From: Rhizopus arrhizus
Taxonomy: Eukaryota > Mucoromycota > Mucoromycetes > Mucorales > Rhizopodaceae
NCBI GenBank assembly: GCA_024220505.1
Contig: JAKZZE010000006.1
Coordinates: 1,798,001 to 1,862,000, forward strand
Length of the DNA stretch: 64,000 nucleotides
Direction: 5' to 3'
Position numbers and translations under genes: made by a program. Below the pieces are notes generated by a model. It was not told the origin of the DNA. It worked only from the letters and a program-made list of their open reading frames with translations, and searched no databases. Positions 44,058 to 56,817 of this stretch are shown piece by piece (position 1 is the first letter of the stretch; each line of letters begins with the position of its first letter).

Positions 44058-44560
44058 GACTATTAAAATGAAAATAAAAGTTGAGCAAGAATTGAAAGTT
44101 AGTTAAAACTATCTTGTCTAATTGTTTTGTTTGATTGTCAAGCGAGGAGAAAAATAAAAATTGAATAATTTTAATTTTCTAGATCATCAAATCTGGAGCA
44201 TTTTTAAAGTCGAATTGAATTAAATCCTTATACTAACTTTCATCCATCCATTGATTTGATATCAGATCATTTAACATCCAAGTCAAATCCATACATTTAT
44301 CTTTCTCTCTCGCTTAACAATTAAACTTTCTTTGCTTTATTTTACCTAAAATGTATGTGCAATTAAAGAGAAGGAGATTGGTTACAGTGTAGGTTGAATT
44401 TGATACAGTGCTCCGGGATCCATTTTGCGGGTTTTTAAATTTTAATCTGTGGTTTTTAGACTGACCAATTAGCGGGATTTAATTTTTCAACCATGATCAA
44501 AGACGTATTTTTTTTTGTGAAGGCGCTTATTAAAGACATGTATTGTTACTATGAATTATG
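44058..44560. other. RPL15 upstream region
   Basis: AT-rich promoter region. CATCCATCCA at 44241-44250 repeats the word seen upstream of RPL13. No other gene seen. Confidence 0.45.
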
Positions 44561-44564
44561 TTGA

Positions 44565-45090
44565 GATGTCTCTCAAAATGTTTCAAAGAATTCTGAATAA
44601 AAGTTTTGAGGTGGCGGACAGGAGCGTCATAACAAGCATCACAAAATCTTAATTCCAAGTCCTCTATATTGTCAAACTTACTGCATTTAACTTTATTTTT
44701 AACAATAGACCAAAATTGCTATATTGGATTAAGCTCAGAGGAATAAAGAAGAAGATAGACGCATTTATATCCTCGGCTTGTAATAATCTTGTCCGCTTTA
44801 TTTGAGATGTGAATAAATGCATTATCTATGAAAAGGTAAAACCCTTTCATTTTTGGTAGTTATCTATCACATCTAGTATGCTTGAAATGATTTTTCAGTA
44901 ATGGCCTGCTGTAGCTCCTTTAAAGACTATTTGTTTTAAGTATTTGATTGGAATAGTCATCTTAAATTTACCTCTATTTGTATTGAATTATTGTTTTAGG
45001 CTCTTCAAACTGCCCAAGACACCAATCTATAATGAAGGCATCTTTACTGCTATGGTCTGCTTGTTATGGTTACTGGGCTTCTTACAGGTC
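44565..45090 (-). pseudogene. Tc1/mariner-type (DDE) transposase relic
   Basis: The minus strand reads GATAGHY, then after a frame break MKGFYLFIDNAFIH (second catalytic Asp in IDN), TSRGYKCVYLLLYSSELNPI and QFWSIVKNKVKCSKFDN. In the family the third acidic residue is the Glu of PIEQFW. Here that codon is a stop (TAG). Further stops and at least one frameshift lie near 44850-44910. Only the C-terminal half is recognisable. Confidence 0.75.
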
Positions 45091-48000
45091 TAAAAAGACA
45101 TTTGGGACATGATGTGATATTACAAAACAAGTATTCTTTAAACAATTATACAGTTTATTTTAAGTTATGTAAACAGGGCTTTTCTTAGTTCTCAAGGTAG
45201 AAGCTATTTTAATTAATAGAACCAATCACAAGAAGGCGAAAATCCATCTGACTCCAACAAAAAAGCGAGTAAAGTATCATGCTTACTATTGCATCCTCTT
45301 TATCATTACCAACAGCTCCTTCCTTGTCTCATGTGATCAAAGTAAATACTTTCCTTAACTTTAAATTGTAACAAATTAAAATAAACTTAGGGAGACAGAT
45401 ATTAAATAGCGCACAAAGTGTGCATCTCTTTCTATAGGATGTTTTCTTCTTATTTAAAGAGATATTTAATTGTTTATTGATAAAAGTCATAGTGTCTTTT
45501 TAAAAAGGGTACTTAAATAGAGAATAAATACATTATAAAATCAAACTTACTGTGTTGTAAGTTAACCCATTAAGAACTGGTATATAATAAATAAACAGAA
45601 ATGTCGTGTAACAGCTCAGTGTGTTTGTCGTGTACCTAGTATCAGCCTATAACTAAACTACTTTTTATTCTTCTTTGACTTCTCTAAACGTTGTTCAAAA
45701 CGTTATTGAATAGGTTAAATGTGGATAGTTTTAAGTTGATACTTAATACTTGAATGAGGTCAACCAGCATCAATTAACTGTTCAAGTTCTGTTAGCTGGT
45801 CGAAATTGATATGTTATAAATCTAGCCAGTTTACCTACCTTATTGATCAGTCCTGCACTGGTTTTCAATTAAATACCAAGACTATAATAATTATTGAGAA
45901 CATTTATTATGCCAAAGGTTTTCTTGAACACATCTCCAAATACGCAGCATTCCTCAACATAGTGCGTATATGTCAAAGAGAGGATTACTCCGAAGAATTC
46001 TTTATTGCCTTGATCAAGAGCTTTTCAGCTCATTCGAGATTTGTTTTGGGGCTACCTTTAACTGCAAAGCCAGCATGGATCACAGAATCAGAGAGCATTT
46101 AACCGCCTAAAGCAATTGTTGTAAACTGTCTTTCAGGTGATACCAGTCATACTCAAGATTTGGAATTAAACACAGATTTGATTGTCACTCCTGAAAGTAT
46201 ACGAATAGAATGTAGAAAGTTAAAAAGGGAGCTCAAGTTGCTGCATATCCGTGGCAAACCTTATCAATTTAAGAACAAAGTGGAATGTCTTTTGCCAGCA
46301 TATGTTAATAAATTACGCGGTCTGAAAGGCTATTGCTTATTTGAAGAGGATATTACTTTAAAAGTTGCAATGAGAAAGAATCATAGTATACGCCACAGTG
46401 AAGCAGATACATTAGTAAAATACTATGGCCAGATTTTTACCGAAATTAAAGCAATCATCTCCAGTACTTGGCTTATAATTACGAGCTGTAATGTATTTAT
46501 TCACAACAATAGTAGAGTTAGTGCTTATGCAGACGGCTCCAAGTAAGTGCTTAAAGTATAGAAAATGAGAATAAAAAAAATTAACGAGACCAAACAATAG
46601 TTCTAAAGTCGAATAATTTTATTAACGAAAGATTTCAAGGCTACCTATATTAGTTTGAGCAAGACCTGAGATTAGATGATAAAAGGTAGTTACGACCAAT
46701 ATGATTTGACATTAAAAATATTTTATAAACTGATGATAGTAATAAACTGTCTAGGTATAAACTGAAACATATTACTTAGAGCAGTTACTAGTTATCAGAA
46801 TCTATTCTTGTTCAAATTCATTTGTAAATTTTCAGTCCAGGACAATAAAACTGTATCTTATTGACATGTCATAACATGACACCAAGTTTGTATATCAAGT
46901 CAGGGCCATAACATATATAAAAAGGAAGAACAGGTTCAAGACTAACTTCTTTGAGCTATCTGTGCTGTTAGGGGAGCTTGAGATCTTGGCGACAGGTGGA
47001 TTTTGGGGTGAAATAGATGACTCTGACAAAAAGATAGTTCCTTCTTGGAATCTTCTATCCTTCACTTGCCAGAAATTATTACTGGTATACTCGATCCTAC
47101 CTCAAGCCATTCTATTTTATGTTGCGAAAAGATTTGCAGATACCACCTACTGCTACGAACAGACTGATCAATCAGTATCTGAAAGACCAATCAATGAAAA
47201 CATGGGCCTACAATAGCAATCGTTTCTATAATAATGGTTTTTTTTTTTTCGGAAAACCCTTCAAACCTCATACCAAAATCTGCATACCATCAAGCTTCTT
47301 CTTTGCTTTTAAGATTATATACCGAAAAGAGATATGATTCCAGAGGAGATGAATGAGGCAATTGCAAGAATAAAGCATCAACGAGGAGAAAAAAGCAAGA
47401 TGCAAAAACGATTTTGGATTGTTAGAATTTACAAGGGCAAGGTTCTTTTCAACGATCAAGTTGACAAAAAAAGAGCTTCTGATCAAAAGAGATGAGCTAA
47501 TAAATATTTATAACAACAGCCTATATGCAGCCCTGAAAGCCTCCAATAAGAAAAAAATGAAAGAAGTAAAAGAAAATACATGCCAGAAAGAATTGATATA
47601 TTTCAACAAATGTAGCTTAATAAATATGTTGCATATTATATAAAATGTATCACAAATTATTTTCAGCCAAAAATATCCATTAATATTATGGTATGGTAAA
47701 CACCTGCTGTTGCTATTAAGAAAGATCTATGGCATTATACTTTATATAATTTCCTCACTAGAGTGTTAGTGAGCTATAGTAGTTTAAGGATTTTGTCTCA
47801 GGCCACTTCAAATTGCGTGCACTCGGTTATTCCTGACAAAAAAAAAAGAAAGAGGGAACAAAATAGGTTGAAAATGAAATAAAATGATCAGGACAACAAA
47901 TAATTTCAAAAGTGAACGAATCGGTTTTATTTATCCAAGTGAAATGACAAACACAAAGTTTCTTTGAGTACTGCAAGAAATAAAGAAAGTGGGCATTAAG

Positions 48001-48967
48001 ACCTTATATAAAAACGGAAACAAGTTTAAGTGGCAGTAAATTCAAAAACAGATAGCATTGTGACACGCCAAATATCGTAAAATGAAGGATGCTATTCTTA
48101 ATAAAATCTTGTCTTTAAGCCTTTTTTTTTGCATTTTTACTGTCGTCTGAGCACAATGAACTAGATTTTGACAATAAAGACCACCCAAATGAATGAAACA
48201 TTAATTTGGATCTATTCGTTGAGAAACTGAGCCTTGATGATGTCAGTGTAACAGCAATGAAGAATAGTCAGTTAAAGACAATGCTCACCTTCAATACAAA
48301 TCTACAAATCATTGACATAAATAACAATCATTTTTTAGTACATTTGTATCACTTAAAGCTCTTTGCTCTTTAATGGGCTTTAATAAACATTACAGCTTGA
48401 TTCATAAAAAGATGTCTTCCTCTTTTCAGCAAAATTATGCAATTTAACATTGAGCAACAAACATACAGAGGTTTACAAATGATAAATAATAAGAATTTAA
48501 TATCAATAATAAGGAGGTTTTATAATCGAAAAGAAAAAAAAATTGGTCTTTTAATACAAAGTTATACAACATCAAATTTGATGTGAGTAGAATCAGCGTT
48601 GTAACTTGATCTTACTGCTATAAAAAAAATTCTCATTACTTCACTCCGAGCCGGGTAAATTCAATCACCGACATGTAACTTGTAAAATAAGAATATCTTT
48701 AAACTAGCAGAGCACAACACATACAATCCTCCCTTTCAACCAACCAGTATGTATCGTGAATAAAAAGATTGCCCATTCAACAAAAGAAGAGAATTTAATG
48801 GAAACAATGATGGATCCATCGATTCAAATAAGCAAAAAAGAAAAGGGACCTTTGGAATCCAAAGTGATTTTTTTTTTCTGGAATGGGCACGCAACCTACA
48901 AAAAAATAAATTTCTAAACTAAATTTTGCTAATCAACTCTTTACTTTATTATAGTCTGTGAGCAACA
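45091..48967. other. Gene-poor region, possible decayed coding sequence at 45.8-47.6 kb
   Basis: Open but motif-free frames on the plus strand at 45806-46102, 46160-46546 (e.g. IRIECRKLKRELKLLHIRGK), 46962-47216 and 47419-47643. They could be pieces of one broken gene or element, since they share orientation and are spaced closely. No domain is recognised and none has a good start context. The remainder is AT-rich, with GATGGATCCATC at 48809-48820 upstream of RPL17. Confidence 0.35.
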
Positions 48968-49706
48968 ATGGTCAGATACGCCGCTACCCCAGCCAACCAA
49001 GCTAAGGGTAAGAGATTTAACACAGTGCGAGAAACAAAAATAATGTATTGAACATTTTATTCTTTTAGCCGCCAAGTCAAGAGGTTCTTACCTTCGTGTT
49101 CATGTAAGTAAATCTCCTTTTTTCTTACAAGAGGATGGCTTTATTAAAGATTTTTTCTTTCTGTATTTAGTTCAAAAACACCCACGAAGTCGCTGCCGCT
49201 ATTCAAGGTATGAAGTTGAGCAAGGCTTATGCCTACCTTAACAACGTCAAGGAACACAAGCAATGTATTCCTTTCCGCAAATTCAACGGCGGTGTTGGTC
49301 GTACTGCTCAAGCCAAGGAATTCGGTACCACTCAAGGTCGCTGGCCCGTCAAGTCTGTCAAGTTCATTCTTGATCTTTTGAAGAACGCTGAAAGCAACGC
49401 TGAGGTAAAATAAAAAATGATTGAGAAGCTGAGAGACTGATCCATTGTGTGTAGGCTAAAGGTTTGAACGTTGAAGAACTTGCTATCTCTAGCGTTATTG
49501 TTAACCAAGCCCCCAAGCACCGTCGTCGTACTTACCGTGCTCACGGTAGAATCAACCCTTTCATGTCTTCTCCCTCTCACATTGAAGTCATTCTTACCGA
49601 AAAGGAAGAAGTTGTTCCTCGTGCTACTGATAAGAAGGTTGTCAAGCTTAACGCTCGTCAATTGGCTCGTAATGCTCGTCTCTTGGCTGGAAAGACCCGT
49701 GCTTAA
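48968..49706 (+). CDS. RPL17: 60S ribosomal protein L17 (uL22)
   Basis: Four exons (48968-49007, 49069-49103, 49171-49404, 49455-49706) give 186 aa. Blocks: [58 protein letters not shown] and [20 protein letters not shown]. uL22 lines the exit tunnel of the large subunit. Codon bias is strong, as in the other ribosomal protein genes here. A (TG)n tract follows the stop at about 49757-49804. Confidence 0.96.
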
Positions 49707-50346
49707 ACAAATAAAAAATGAATTCTTTCATTCCTTGTAATAGAAATATTTCTTTTTGTGTATGTGTGTGTGCATAAGCATGTAAATTGATGTGTGTGTG
49801 TGTGTAATCACATGAAGAGGACACAATTGTGAATAATAAGAGTCTTGACTCCTACTCACTTGCTGGATTTAATTGGGTTTATTATACTAGATGACATTGA
49901 ATCTTTGTATAACTTTGATTCTTTACTATCCTTGTAAAGGGAAAGATCTATTTATTCTCTTTTTTTTACGCAAAAAGAAACCGCATCGTGTGTTAAGCAA
50001 AAAAGAAAGCACGAGAAATTTCATTTTTAGCATTGTTTTATATAATACAATCAAACTACACATCAAAAAAAAAGTCGTCAAAGACATGAATTTGTTATCA
50101 ATATGATACTTTGACTTCTTTCATCGATCTGTTTCTATGAAGGCCTCATGCTGAAGAAGAAAAATAGAGTTTTGTGTTCCAATGTTTGGTTTTTCCCATT
50201 CATTTGTTACTATAAATTTTGCTTGTGATACAAATAATTTGATCTCTTTTTCAAAAGGTTCTGTGGTAAAACCAGAAAATTAAAGTCTTCTTTTTTTCCC
50301 TTTTTCTTTCTTTTCATATTAAAAACTTTCTCTCTCTCTCTTATTA
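49707..50346. other. Intergenic with (TG)n microsatellites
   Basis: TG-rich repeats at about 49757-49772 and 49791-49804, then AT-rich DNA. A CT repeat (about 50330-50341) lies just before the IML2 start. No gene seen. Confidence 0.5.
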
Positions 50347-53300
50347 ATGACAGACGCTATTATGACAGCGGAACAGCAGAAACAAGTTGTTGACAGCTTG
50401 GTTTCAAAAGCCGAAATGGAACCAAGCCAAATACATGACAAAGATGAAGATTCTACAAGTTCAACTGATGAAGAAAAAGAGGTACCAAAAGAATTAGGAA
50501 TGGTGATAAGTGCTTTACAGTCTACAATCAACCAAAATAAACAAGATCCAAAGAAAGTCATTATTGAGTCAATGCAACCAGTCGAACAAGGATCTACTCC
50601 ACAACCAGCTGAACCCACTGCTACTGTACCTGAACAATCAGTAAAGTCTACTACTGCATCTGAGCAGCCAGTAGATTCTGAAAAACCTATTGAACTGACA
50701 GTACAACCTAAAGAACTAGCTCAACCTGCGGATTCTGTAACTTCAAATGAAGCCGAGGAACTTGTAAAATTAGCAGAAAAAGAAAGCCCAAAGGAAGAGC
50801 AGAAAGTAAATAAAGAACATTCAAGTGAAGAAGAAACGCCCGGAGAAAAAGAGGAAAAGCCTGAAGAAGAAGAAAAGCTTCATGATATTTTATTGGAAGA
50901 TAGTGAAAGTGATGCTAAAAATAGCATGGATGATAGCCATTCCGCTTCTAGCTCTACTACTATTGAAGGAAAAGATATAGAAAAGGTTCAGACTTTTGAA
51001 GATATCATTCCTCCAACTCCAGGTGTTCCTCCGCAGAACATGGAGCTTGGTTTAAATGATGATGCGGGAGACATTGAAAGCCACAGTGCAAATTTAATTG
51101 CTCTTGATAAGATTGATATTAAAGAAATCAAGGCCAACACACTTTCTCCTCGAGAACAAGAGAAAGCAGGTAATCAAAGTACACTTTTATAGAAAGATAA
51201 TCTTGTTTACCTATCTGGCTGTTAGATGAACCAATACTCCGTGCTATTCGTCATTTATTTAATAATCGTTTCATGAAGGCAAAAAGGCTATTTGAAAACC
51301 AAGCAGAGCAGTAAGGATATCAGAGTAAACAAAAAAGAAAAACGATGAAGAGGTTATACTAAGCGAAATTTATAAAAAGTGATCCATTATCTGCTTTATG
51401 TTTGGGCTCAATGGCGTTTTTAAAAGGTGTGTTCAACTCTTGTGTATTCTTCAAAAATTGACTCTCTTCAATAGCCATTATGACTACAGATGATTCAATG
51501 ACTAAGAATGCTATTGAAGTACTCACAACAGCATACAGTATTGCCTCTGCTCAAATTAATTCTGCGACAAAAAAGAATATTGGAAATTCTGTATATCACG
51601 CCATGTCATCTTATTACAATTATATTAAAGTGGCTCGCGGATCAGGAGGATTGCCTTCAAGCCCAAAACCTGCTACCTTGAAATCAATTAAAAAGGAGGG
51701 TATTACATTTATTCCCAATGGTGTCTTAAGAGCTCATGTTGCAAAAGCTGAATGCTGTCTGCAGATTGCCATATTACAGTTATTACAAGAAAATGTAATG
51801 GGATATATTAAGTGTGGAATGAATTTAAGAAGAGGTAAAGAAAATAAATACATCTTATAAACAACATGATTAACAAAACCTTTTGAAGCTTATGCAAGTT
51901 ACAGTTTGGTCTGGCAAGAATATAAACGTATGGGCCAAGTTTATAATGAATTTATTGATCGTGATACAATCTCAGGCATACAATTTGGGTAATTTATACT
52001 GAAAAAAAAAGGGGTGTGTTTTCATAATTTAATGACATATATATATAGTATTGGTGCTGTACATCTTGTATTGTCCACACTTCCTCAAAAGGTGCTTCGA
52101 ATTGTTTCTGCTTTTGGTTGGAAAGCTGATAAGCACCTTGGATTTGCTCTATTGAAACTTTGTTTAGAAGAAAGAAGAATACGTTCGCCTATGGCATCTC
52201 TTATGTAAATAGCCTTCTAATTCTATTGGGATAAATAATTAACACTCATCCTAGGCTCTTGGCTTATTATACCGTTCTTACATCCCTATGCCCACAGATG
52301 TTATCAGATGACTACACACAACCTGCTATTGAGGTATATAAATGTGTCCCCTCTTTTCTTACAAATACTAAATGATTATTTAATAGACCCTGTTAGATGC
52401 TCAACAAACCTATCCAAACTCTGCCTTTTTCCTCTATTTTGCTGGTCGAACCTCTCGTCTTGCTCGCAATCTGACACTTTCTTCTCAATCCTTTACTTAT
52501 GCTATAGAAATAAGTAAGAATGAATGGGCCGAAGTAGAGGTTTTACATCTTTGTAATTATGAAATTGCGTTTAATTACATGATGAATCATGACTGGGAAG
52601 AAGCTGCCAAGATATTTGATATGCTATACCAGGATCGATACTGGTCCCCAGCTATTCTTCGTTACTTGACTGGAGCATGTTTGGATATGATGGGTAACCG
52701 AACCGAGGCCATCTTGGCCTATGCCGAGGTCTCTCAGCTGTCTGGTACCAAATCTCACAGTGCGACATTGATGGAAAAATATGTGCAGCGTAAGGTGACC
52801 AATTTCCAAGATACAGGCTACCAAGATATGGACATGTCTCTATGTGCTTTGGAATACCTTTACATCTTTACTGGTTTTAACTTTATGACAGAAGAAGCGC
52901 TAGAGAAATCATTGGCTGCTGTTGACCATGCATTGAGCCAGATTGTAGAAGCCGAAAAAACCGAATTTAGTATTCGTACCAAAGAATTATTACCCGACAC
53001 ACCTCCCCCTCAATACTTTGATCAACGAGGTGTCTTGTTGTTAATCAAATCTTCGCTTTATAATGTCATGGGACGTTATACGGACGCCATCATTCACTTG
53101 AATTGGATCATTGACCAAAAAGACCAGATTTTGCTGGACAAATGGGTTGTGCCCTTTGCCTTTTGGGAAGCTGGTGTGACTGCATGGGGAATGAACAATA
53201 GGACGCGCAGTCGAACCTTTTGGGAAAGTGCGTTGAAATTCTCAAAGTATGATTTTGAATATCGACTGGCTATGCGTGTCAATTTGGCCATGACAAAAGC

Positions 53301-53460
53301 AGAGGAAATAGGTATTCCAAAGCCTGAGGATATTGATCCTGCTAAACGTTATCTTAAAAAGAAGGAGAGTCGTTCTAGTCCTAGTGATTCTATTCAAAAC
53401 CAGCAAACTTCTACTGACTCGATTCATTCAAGTGTGTCAGATCGTGAAGTAGAAGCTTAA
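50347..53460 (+). CDS. IML2: Iml2/TTC39 family protein
   Basis: About eight exons, about 900 aa. The first exon (from MTDAIMTAEQQKQVVDS) is a disordered, Glu/Ser/Pro-rich extension. The conserved part begins with EPILRAIRHLFNNRFMKAK and includes MAFLKA, VLRAHVAKAECCLQIAILQL, AHLVLSTLP-like IGAVHLVLSTLPQKVLRIV, FGWKADKHLGFALL, FAGRTSRLARNL and the C-terminal TPR-like helices up to LAMRVNLAMTKAEEIG. Yeast Iml2 lies at the mitochondrial outer membrane and lipid droplets and clears protein inclusions. Animal TTC39 proteins are related. The C-terminal 40 aa are Ser-rich. Confidence 0.82.
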
Positions 53461-53835
53461 TGACTTTATTGTATATCTTTTTTAATCTCTTTTGTAACTT
53501 TGATAATAAAATACCGATTGATTTTAATCCTTTTCATGAAATTACATTGTGAGCCGAGAAAGAAACATGAATTCAGGAGAGATCATGAACCATTTTTTAC
53601 ATGTAAAATTAAATTTCTTCATATATTATTGCTTCTTTAATAAACTAGCTTTCTTTCTCCAAATAATGATGGTCCTCAATATATACAAAGAGATGAAAGA
53701 TCAAAAACAAATCCAAGATATAAACAAACAACAAACTTGACAATTTCAAAAGAGCTCACATATGCCCCTTTTTTATTGGGTATTGTACATTATAGTTCTA
53801 CACATTGTCCAAACAGTTGGAAATCAAAGCGCGTT
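53461..53835. other. Convergent 3' region
   Basis: 3' flanks of IML2 (plus) and VMA9 (minus), about 375 bases, AT-rich. No gene seen. Confidence 0.6.
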
Positions 53836-54161
53836 TTATTCATGGTGAGGAGGTCGAAGCCCAACCTTGATGGGATTAATTAAAGGATGCAATTGTGCCA
53901 AATAAGTAATGGCCCACCTAAATAAGCGAGTTAATTTTCTATTGAGAGAAAAAAAAGCTCTCTTTTTACATCAAATAGCAGCAAGCAAGAGACATGATTA
54001 TAACAGTTCGAATAACACTAAAACATAAAACAAGTTAAATTTGAAACGTACAAAAGTCATTGAATTTACGTCTGGTTGTTTCCTTTAGGGGTAGCAACAT
54101 AGCCTAATGCAGACACGGCAGCAACAGCAAAGAAAACCCAAATGATATTATATCCAGACAT
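53836..54161 (-). CDS. VMA9: V-type proton ATPase V0 subunit e
   Basis: Tiny three-exon gene of 73 aa: MSGYNIIWVFFAVAAVSALG...TPKGNNQ (54070-54161), then TVIRTVIIMSLACCYLM, then WAITYLAQLHPLINPIKVGL to the stop at 53836. Exon phases close perfectly (92 nt, then codon completion at both joins). Two membrane spans and the motif AQLHPL-x-P are typical of subunit e (Vma9), needed for V0 assembly in vacuole and endosome membranes. Confidence 0.92.
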
Positions 54162-55774
54162 TTTATACTTGCTTGCAAAACACAAAAAAAAAAAAGGTAA
54201 AGAAAATAAAGGGGAATAGGTGAAGTGTTTGAGATTGAGAAAGTATTTTTTTTCAATCTCAGGTGACGTAGTTAAACATAGTTTAGCAAACATTTACCAC
54301 CTCTTATTAGCTCTCTATGACCTCTACAGTAGGTTTTATATTCATCTATTTATGTAATCAATTTATCTATAGCAAAAGTATCTAATATAGTATGTCCTAT
54401 AATTATGTCTTTGTTTACGATCATTGAGTAAACAGCTCTGACGAAAGTGATAATTTATATAGTTGCATACGTGCGATTCTCTAATAATAATGTCTAAGTC
54501 GATTTTCGCTCATCAAATAAGAAATTTTGCATGAAATATAAGAGGGTGTAATAACACATTTATTTTTACTTTCTTTGCATAAGCTGATTGATTTTGTTAT
54601 GCAATAAATCTAGATTTCGGGTAGATCATTTGAACTTCTTATATTGTCATACATGTTCACAAAAGAAATCATCAAAATAGAGCTTATTATATGCTTTACT
54701 TCAATAAAACTAAATGTAAATAATTATGTTTAAATAAATTCGTGTTTTATACATTCAGCAATCTTTAAGCAAAAAACAATTAGACTGTTCAAGCGGCGAA
54801 TCATGCACCTTTTTTTTTTTTTTTTTGGGAAATAAAATTTCGAGGAAAAAAGCATGCCTGATAACCTCTTTTTTTAATTCGAATACATTATTGTCGGTTG
54901 TTCCTATGACAATAGTGATTGGCTCTACTCCAACTCTGAATGTGGTTATAGATTCTCAAGTCGCGTTTTTATTTTCAGTTTATATATAATAAAAAGTTTA
55001 GATTCATTTATACTATAGAAGACACGCAAACAAAGGTTTTTGGTAAAAGTACCAAAGGGAGGTAAAACATTAGGTCCAACAGCAATATAAATGACGAATC
55101 TTTATCACATCCTTTGTCTTCGTTTCGCCAATATTATTACTGTATGTTGCTCTTCGAATCTTATTTATTTAACAAAGCTTTTAAATCGAGATAACTAATA
55201 GCTCTTAATACAAAGTAAATATCTATAATTAATTTAAGTGTTTACTTGTTTTAGAATAGCTTAAACTTTAAAAGTTTTTTTTATTGAACCAAAGCTCAAA
55301 TAATAGCTTTAATATTATAGATTTCTATGAGGATAGAGACGTCAAATTAATAACAGATTGTCAAAGCTCTTGTTAAGGAGTCAGTTGAAAAACTTTGGGT
55401 AAAGATAGGGAATACACTATGATTTGAAAGGCTTTTAATGCTATATACGCTGATGATGATATGGTATGCATAGCATTGTTCATTTATGTGTAACATATTA
55501 GCTTTAATGTTGCATGATACATTCAGCTCTTACATTCGAAAGATTATGACAGATACTGAGAGACAAAAAGAGTTTCGGCAAAACTAAAACGGTAAGAATA
55601 AAAGCAGTGGAAGATGAGCTAGAGTAAAGAAGAAGCAAGTAATTAAAGTATAAAAACGTAAATAAGAATTATTTTCAAAAAATTGGAAGTCTTGAAATCT
55701 AAATTGTATTTATTCACAATATTTTTTTATATATAGTTTTATCATTTCATACAAGTTTAAAGTGAGAGTTTTCT
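54162..55774. other. Gene-poor stretch
   Basis: About 1.6 kb of AT-rich DNA with a T run near 54811-54826. No supported frame. Confidence 0.5.
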
Positions 55775-56255
55775 TAGCCCAGAAAAGGGACTTGTGCACT
55801 TAGATGAGGGTAAACACATATACGATTTTGGGTGTCAACTCACCAGATGGAATTGTAAATATAAGTATTAAAAAACCATGAGCCATTACACCTTCAAAAA
55901 AGGAAAGCAGCAAAAAGAAAAATGGTTTCAGAGAATATCAAAGGCGGTATTGTAATTGGGCATTAATTTAGTAAGTAGTCAGTTAGACATAATCGATTAG
56001 CATGAACAATTTAAGGGACATTATCTAGTGATGGATAATACGCCTATTCACATATATATTGATATTACAAAATTAATTGAGAGTCGCAGATACAGTTGTA
56101 CGTGTCTTTTGTTGTATTCTCTTGATCTCCATCCAGTTGAACAATTTTGGTCTGCCTGTAAATGCAAGCTTAAAAGAGAGCAGTTACTTAAGGAAGAAGC
56201 TCTGTCGCAAAGGATCAGATATGCCTGTAATCGAGCAATTTTCGAGGATTTATAA
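55775..56255 (+). pseudogene. Second Tc1/mariner-type transposase relic
   Basis: The plus strand reads TYTILGVNSPDGIVNISIKK with a stop after it, then degenerate sequence, then FKGHYLVMDNTPIHIYIDI, LIESRRYSCTCLLLYSLDL, PVEQFWSACKCKLKRE and ALSQRIRYACNRAIFEDL. The second catalytic Asp (MDN) and the Glu (VEQFW) are still there, unlike in the relic at 44.6 kb. The N-terminal half is lost or unrecognisable. Confidence 0.75.
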
Positions 56256-56817
56256 GGATTTTGTAGGTACTCTCATCTTAAATTAGTTGATTGCTTGAAC
56301 CTAAAATTATTTAATAAGATGTCTTGTTGTTTTTTTGTTTATAAGGTCCGGACCAGTTCAATATAAAGTAAAGTGAGGCTAAAAAATCCCTTCGGGGTCA
56401 AGGATAAAAAAGGTCAATGGAACAGTAGGAGGAAGATGATAGCATCCTTAATGCTTTAAGAGACCATTTAGAAGAAGCTGGCCATGTGGAAAACTGATGC
56501 AAGTATCTATATCGTGGTGAAGATGATACAGTTTAGATAAGATAGAACATATGGTTAGTCAACAAAAGATCCAAGGGTGATTGCGCGACCTGAACGAGGA
56601 ATTTTTGTTGATAGAAGGGTTAAAAGAAACGGTAAAGGATCTTCAATAGTGCACTTCGCACATATGCAAATGTTTGAATTTTTCAATTTTGTCTGCGTAT
56701 GAATTTTCATTTCGAAAGTGTGCTTGTTTTGAAAATGTGCGAATATTTTTTCAACATCGTGTGATACATTTATTCCAACAATTATTTAACGCGTCACCTC
56801 TTATTTTTAAAAACTAA
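56256..56817. other. CDC55 upstream region
   Basis: AT-rich sequence between the transposase relic and the PP2A B gene. No further gene seen. Confidence 0.5.

Noticed and set aside
48600..48670. Less AT-rich patch (CTCCGAGCCGGG) as a possible RNA gene
   Set aside because: Too short, with no hairpin or T-run terminator comparable to the block at 30.8-31.0 kb.
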